This document shows, one piece after another, positions 16,924-20,442 of a stretch of DNA of 20,442 bases (position 1 is the stretch's first letter; each line of letters opens with the position of its first letter). A model generated the notes under the pieces. It worked only from the letters and a program-made list of their open reading frames with translations, was not told the origin of the DNA and did not search any database. The position numbers and the translations under genes are program-made. This stretch comes from Rhodospirillaceae bacterium (lineage in GTDB: Bacteria; Pseudomonadota; Alphaproteobacteria; Rhodospirillales; Rhodospirillaceae), in the NCBI GenBank assembly GCA_002691085.1, contig NZGX01000014.1, positions 1-20,442 on the forward strand. Reading direction: 5' to 3'.

Positions 16924-17715
16924 ATGATTAATAACACAATTACAATTCATGATAATCAGGCATTTGAATCAATGAGAAAGTCAGGCAAACTAGCCGCAGA
17001 GATTCTAGATTTTATTACTCCACATATTGTTCCTGGAATTACAACAGAAAGAATTGATAAACTCTGTTATGACTATCATATTGCCAATAATGCGATACCT
17101 GGCCCTCTTGGTTATAGAGGTTTTCCAAAGTCTATTTGCACGTCTATTAATCATGTTGTTTGCCATGGTATACCTGGTGATAGAATTCTTAAGGATGGAG
17201 ATATTATTAATATCGACGTCTCCCCAATATTAGATGGCTGGTACGGTGATACTAGTAGAATGTTTTTTGTAGGAAATGTAAAAATAAAGGGCCAGAGATT
17301 AGTAAACATTACATACGAAGCAATGTTTGAAGGAATTAAAGCAGTAAGGCCAGGTGCAACGTTAGGTGATATAGGTTACTCAATTCAAAATTTTGTTGAA
17401 AATCAAGGGTTCTCTGTAGTAAGAGACTTTTGCGGACATGGTATCGGTCAAACTTTCCATTGCCCACCTAATGTTATGCACTATGGTAACAAGGGTGAAG
17501 GATTAGTTCTTAAAGAAGGCATGATTTTCACTATTGAACCAATGGTAAATTCTGGAAAATATCAGACTAAAATACTCGATGATGGGTGGACAGCTGTAAC
17601 TAAAGATAGGTCTTTATCTGCACAATTCGAACATACTATTGGAGTTACACCCAAAGGATTTGAGATTTTTACACTATCACCAAAAGGCTATACACAACCA
17701 CCTTATGAAATTTAA
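16924..17715 (+). CDS. map: Methionine aminopeptidase type I
   Basis: 263 residues. The M24A metal ligands are all present: D98 (IINIDVS), D109 (WYGDTSRMF), H172 (CGHGIGQTFH), E205 (FTIEPMV) and E236 (QFEHTIGV); the substrate-contacting His is in VCHGIPGD (H81). It removes the initiator methionine from new proteins in the cytoplasm. The ATG start has no clear Shine-Dalgarno. purB starts 14 bases after its stop, so the two are probably co-transcribed. Confidence 0.97.
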   Translation: MINNTITIHDNQAFESMRKSGKLAAEILDFITPHIVPGITTERIDKLCYDYHIANNAIPGPLGYRGFPKSICTSINHVVCHGIPGDRILKDGDIINIDVSPILDGWYGDTSRMFFVGNVKIKGQRLVNITYEAMFEGIKAVRPGATLGDIGYSIQNFVENQGFSVVRDFCGHGIGQTFHCPPNVMHYGNKGEGLVLKEGMIFTIEPMVNSGKYQTKILDDGWTAVTKDRSLSAQFEHTIGVTPKGFEIFTLSPKGYTQPPYEI

Positions 17716-17729
17716 TGTGAGAAACTGAA

Positions 17730-19031
17730 ATGATTCCAAGATACGCCCTTCCAAAGATGTCAAAAATTTGGACTGACGAAAATAAATTTAGAATATGGTT
17801 TGAAATTGAGGCAAATGCATGCGATGCACAAGCTGAGTTAGGGGTAATACCTTCAGAGGCAGCTAAAATAATTAGAGAAAAGGGACAATTTGAAATAGAT
17901 AGAATCAATGAAATCGAAAAAGAAGTTAAGCATGATGTAATTGCATTCCTAACAAATCTAGCAGAGCATATAGGCCCTGAAGCAAGGTTTATCCATCAAG
18001 GCCTTACCTCCTCAGATATCCTTGATACATGCTTGTCAATTCAGCTTTTACAGGCATCAGATATCCTAATTAAGGATATAGAAAACCTATTAGCTATCCT
18101 AAAAGAAAAATCATTAGAGTATAAAAAGACAATCTGTGTAGGAAGAAGCCATGGTATTCATGCAGAACCAACAACTATAGGCCTAAAATTTGCTGGCATG
18201 TTTGCTGAGTTTGAGAGAAATCTAAAGCGCCTTAAAGAGGCTAAAATTGAAATATCTACATGTGCACTTTCAGGCGCTGTTGGAACCTATGCGAGCATTG
18301 ACCCAATCGTTGAAGAAAAAGTTGCTAAACGAATGAATCTAAGTACTGAACCAATTTCAACCCAAGTTATACCGAGAGATAGGCATGCTTTCTTTTTTTC
18401 AACTCTGGCAGTTATAGCTAGTTCAATTGAAAGGATAGCCGTTGAGATAAGACATCTTCAAAGAACAGAAGTGAGAGAAGCTGAGGAATACTTTGATAGT
18501 GGACAGAAAGGTTCATCAGCAATGCCGCATAAACGGAACCCTATACTTTCAGAAAATCTAACAGGCCTAGCAAGAATGGTTAGAAGCTATTCACTTCCAG
18601 CTTTAGAGAATGTTGCTCTATGGCATGAAAGAGATATCTCTCATTCATCAGTAGAAAGAATGATAGGGCCAGATGCAACTATTACACTTAACTTTGCTTT
18701 AAATCGTCTATCTACCCTCATCGACAAATTACTAATTTATCCTGAGAAAGCTAAGTATAATCTAGATCTATTAGGGGGCCTGGTTTTCTCACAAAGAGTT
18801 CTTTTAGCTTTAACCCAAAATGGATTAAGTAGAGAGGATGCATACTCATTAGTCCAAAAAAATGCTATGAAAGTCTGGAAAACTGGAAAAAGTTTTAAAG
18901 AGACTCTAATGGAGGAAACTTCAGTCAGAGAAAAAATCAACCCCAAAGAAATGGATAATATTTTCTCATATGATTTTTACCTTAAAAATATAGATACAAT
19001 ATTTGATAAAGTTTTTAATAAAAAAAGATAA
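17730..19031 (+). CDS. purB: Adenylosuccinate lyase
   Basis: 433 residues, of the shorter PurB type. The fumarase/aspartase superfamily signature GSSAMPHKRNP lies at 261-271. Catalytic-type His residues are H68 (VKHDV) and H141 (GRSHGIHAEPTT), and TSSDILDT near 93-100 contacts the substrate. It acts twice in purine synthesis, cleaving SAICAR (the product of PurC, encoded nearby) and adenylosuccinate. The Shine-Dalgarno is weak (GAGAAA). It is convergent with the zeta-subunit gene, with four bases between the stop codons. Confidence 0.97.
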   Translation: MIPRYALPKMSKIWTDENKFRIWFEIEANACDAQAELGVIPSEAAKIIREKGQFEIDRINEIEKEVKHDVIAFLTNLAEHIGPEARFIHQGLTSSDILDTCLSIQLLQASDILIKDIENLLAILKEKSLEYKKTICVGRSHGIHAEPTTIGLKFAGMFAEFERNLKRLKEAKIEISTCALSGAVGTYASIDPIVEEKVAKRMNLSTEPISTQVIPRDRHAFFFSTLAVIASSIERIAVEIRHLQRTEVREAEEYFDSGQKGSSAMPHKRNPILSENLTGLARMVRSYSLPALENVALWHERDISHSSVERMIGPDATITLNFALNRLSTLIDKLLIYPEKAKYNLDLLGGLVFSQRVLLALTQNGLSREDAYSLVQKNAMKVWKTGKSFKETLMEETSVREKINPKEMDNIFSYDFYLKNIDTIFDKVFNKKR

Positions 19032-19035
19032 TTTC

Positions 19036-19359
19036 CTATTCTTCATCAATTTGTTTTTTGGCTTCATGAAAAAAAAGGGATAGTTTTTCTTGCAATTCTG
19101 ATATGCTCATGCTTATCCCCTTCGAAGAAAAATCACTTAGTGCCTGATCAAACATATCCTGATCACCAGGTTCTTTAAAGTTTGACTGAGCAATATGGCG
19201 AACATATTCCTGCGCCTCTTCTCCACTTAATCCCTGAATTTCAGCTAACCATGCACCAAAAAGCTTGTCTCTTCTTGCTAAAACTCGAAATTCTAGATCT
19301 TTATCAAGCTCATATTTTTTTTCAAAACCCTTTTTTCGATCTTCAAATACTTCATTCAT
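19036..19359 (-). CDS. F1-ATPase inhibitor subunit zeta (DUF1476 family)
   Basis: 107 residues, close to the roughly 104 of the characterised Paracoccus denitrificans protein. The conserved N-terminus is FEDRKKGFEKKYELDKDLEF, then RVLARRDKLFGAWLAEI; the C-terminal half is a helical bundle (EYVRHIAQSNFKEPGDQDMF). The zeta subunit of alphaproteobacteria binds F1 through its N-terminal helix and blocks ATP hydrolysis by ATP synthase. Family genes commonly lie between purB and purC, as here. This one is on the minus strand, opposite both. The start has only a distant AGG. Confidence 0.9.
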   Translation of the reverse strand: MNEVFEDRKKGFEKKYELDKDLEFRVLARRDKLFGAWLAEIQGLSGEEAQEYVRHIAQSNFKEPGDQDMFDQALSDFSSKGISMSISELQEKLSLFFHEAKKQIDEE

Positions 19360-19395
19360 TTGTTAAAAGCCTATCCCATTTGATATAAATAGAAA

Positions 19396-19424
19396 TTAAT
19401 TATATAAACATGTTAGTATATAAT
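19396..19424 (+). promoter_or_regulatory. Candidate promoter for the NRDE-family gene
   Basis: A perfect -10 TATAAT (19419-19424) with a weak -35 TTAATT (about 19396-19401) and 17 bp between, in the 108-bp gap between the divergent zeta and NRDE genes. Expected leader about 37 nt. Very AT-rich surroundings lower the confidence. Confidence 0.35.
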
Positions 19425-19467
19425 TATTATTAGTTTTTTATGCAATTGATAATTTTTTTAATTTAAA

Positions 19468-20205
19468 ATGTGTACAATCGTTATTGATTTTAACCCAAAA
19501 AATGAATGGCCTTTGATAATTGGCTCTAATAGAGATGAGATGATTGATAGGCCATGGCTACAACCTTCTAGAAACTGGCCTCTTAAACCATCAATTTTTG
19601 GAGGCCTTGACTTAATAGGAAAAGGGTCATGGCTATCTGTAAACGATAATGGTGTTATCGCCTCAATAACTAATAAGAGTCAAACTCTAGGGCCACATAA
19701 AAACAAAAGAAGTCGGGGAGAAATTGTTTTAAATGCTCTTGAGGCAAAAAACTCAACTTTAGCTAGTAAGGCTATAGAAAATATTAATACTAATTTATAC
19801 CAAGACTTTAACCTTCTGCTGGCTGATCAAAATAATGCCTATATGCTTGAACTCAATTCAAAAAGAAAAGAAAAAATTATAAAAAAAGTCATCCTACCAG
19901 GGATCCATATAATTACTTCGAAAAATATTAATGACCCAACATGCAAAAGAATAGCTAAATTCTTACCTTTATTTAAAAAAGCACCTAGACCTAAACCCAG
20001 CCTTAATAAATGGGACGCATGGATATCTTTATTATCACAAAAAAATGAGGAAAATATAAGCGATACATATCTTAATCTTTGCCATAGATCAGGTTTTGGA
20101 ACTGTATCTAGCTCTTTAATTGCAATTAAATCTAAAGAAAAAAAAATAGCTTGGCTTTATTCTAATCAACCACCCACAGCCACTAGCTATAAAAGAATAG
20201 TATAA
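19468..20205 (+). CDS. NRDE (TANGO2-like) family protein
   Basis: 245 residues. It begins MCTIV, with Cys at position 2 as in the N-terminal-nucleophile-like NRDE/TANGO2 family, and carries the naming motif NRDE at 21-24 in IIGSNRDEMIDRPW. GGLDLIGKGSWLSVNDNGV and ITNKSQ further match the family. The eukaryotic TANGO2 homologue has been linked to haem handling and lipid metabolism; the bacterial role is not settled. No Shine-Dalgarno precedes the ATG. It lies between the zeta gene and purC, a slot usually empty in related gene orders as I remember them. Confidence 0.88.
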   Translation: MCTIVIDFNPKNEWPLIIGSNRDEMIDRPWLQPSRNWPLKPSIFGGLDLIGKGSWLSVNDNGVIASITNKSQTLGPHKNKRSRGEIVLNALEAKNSTLASKAIENINTNLYQDFNLLLADQNNAYMLELNSKRKEKIIKKVILPGIHIITSKNINDPTCKRIAKFLPLFKKAPRPKPSLNKWDAWISLLSQKNEENISDTYLNLCHRSGFGTVSSSLIAIKSKEKKIAWLYSNQPPTATSYKRIV

Positions 20206-20245
20206 CCTTTAAATATATTTTCAGTGTTTTGAAAATTTTATATAT

Positions 20246-20286
20246 TTACAATATGCTTACAATATTGGAACATAGCGTAGCATAAT
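20246..20286 (+). promoter_or_regulatory. purC promoter region with an 11-bp-period direct repeat
   Basis: TTACAATAT occurs twice, at 20246-20254 and 20257-20265, exactly one helical turn apart. The second copy contains a possible -35 (TTACAA, 20257-20262) that pairs with CATAAT (20281-20286) at an 18-bp spacer. The start would be about 20293, giving a very short leader. The repeat could bind a regulator or be chance in AT-rich DNA. Confidence 0.35.
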
Positions 20287-20306
20287 CCATAAATAGGAAA
20301 TTTTAA

Positions 20307-20442
20307 ATGCCCCGCAGAAAAAAGATTTATGAGGGAAAGGCAAAGGTTATTTTTCAAGGTCCAGAACCTGGAACAATTATCCAATATTTCAAAGATGATG
20401 CAACCGCCTTCAACAACAAAAAAAAAGGGTCAATAATTGGTA
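20307..20442 (+). CDS. purC: SAICAR synthetase PurC (5' part, cut by window edge)
   Basis: Only the first 45 codons are present. KKIYEGKAKVIF and YFKDDATAFNNKKKGSIIG match the N-terminal ATP-binding region of phosphoribosylaminoimidazole-succinocarboxamide synthase. It joins aspartate to CAIR in purine synthesis; PurB, encoded upstream, acts on its product. AGGA (20295-20298) lies eight bases before the ATG. A nine-A run codes for part of the conserved NNKKK segment. The gene continues beyond the window. Confidence 0.93.
   Translation, partial: MPRRKKIYEGKAKVIFQGPEPGTIIQYFKDDATAFNNKKKGSIIG

Overview
The window looks like a piece of a small, AT-rich alphaproteobacterial chromosome. The 5' part of a 16S rRNA gene at the left edge has alphaproteobacterial character. 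The gene neighbourhoods are also typical of that class: RodZ-like/ispG/hisS/prfA/prmC/DUF4167/clpB; lysC/ubiG/DUF1178/nitrilase; and purB/F1-ATPase zeta inhibitor/purC. Short intergenic gaps, a four-base start/stop overlap and low GC suggest a streamlined, perhaps marine, lineage. This is inferred from layout and composition. The sequence alone does not fix the order or genus.

Layout. (1) 1-359, minus: 5' end of 16S rRNA. Its leader (360-600) holds a boxA-like element, processing-type hairpins, candidate promoters and a hairpin plus T-tract. (2) 710-5025, minus: clpB with a good heat-shock (RpoH-type) promoter, a DUF4167 protein, and prmC. (3) 5040-9622, minus: prfA, hisS, ispG and a RodZ-like membrane protein in one run read from RodZ-like toward prmC. 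(4) 9781-10989, minus: lysC, divergent from ubiG (11143-11904, plus). (5) 11910-13280, minus: DUF1178 protein and a nitrilase-family amidohydrolase. (6) 13391-16888, plus: a TPR-methyltransferase fusion, an NDUFAF5-like methyltransferase and sfsA. (7) 16924-20442: map and purB (plus), the zeta ATPase inhibitor (minus), an NRDE/TANGO2-family gene (plus) and the start of purC (plus).

Functional links. prfA and prmC are a substrate-enzyme pair: PrmC methylates the GGQ glutamine of release factor 1. purB and purC are purine-biosynthesis genes. lysC feeds the aspartate-family amino acids, ispG the isoprenoids and ubiG ubiquinone. The NDUFAF5-like protein and the zeta subunit touch respiratory complex I and F1Fo-ATP synthase.

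Main points for a second look. The TPR-methyltransferase gene almost certainly begins at a CTG codon (13391) behind a perfect Shine-Dalgarno, about 134 codons upstream of the first ATG/GTG/TTG. Standard gene callers would therefore cut off its three TPR repeats. hisS and the RodZ-like gene also use a non-ATG start (TTG) behind a strong Shine-Dalgarno. I see no phage, insertion sequence, CRISPR array or tRNA gene, and nothing that clearly amounts to a new multi-gene system. The TPR-methyltransferase is the least understood gene present.
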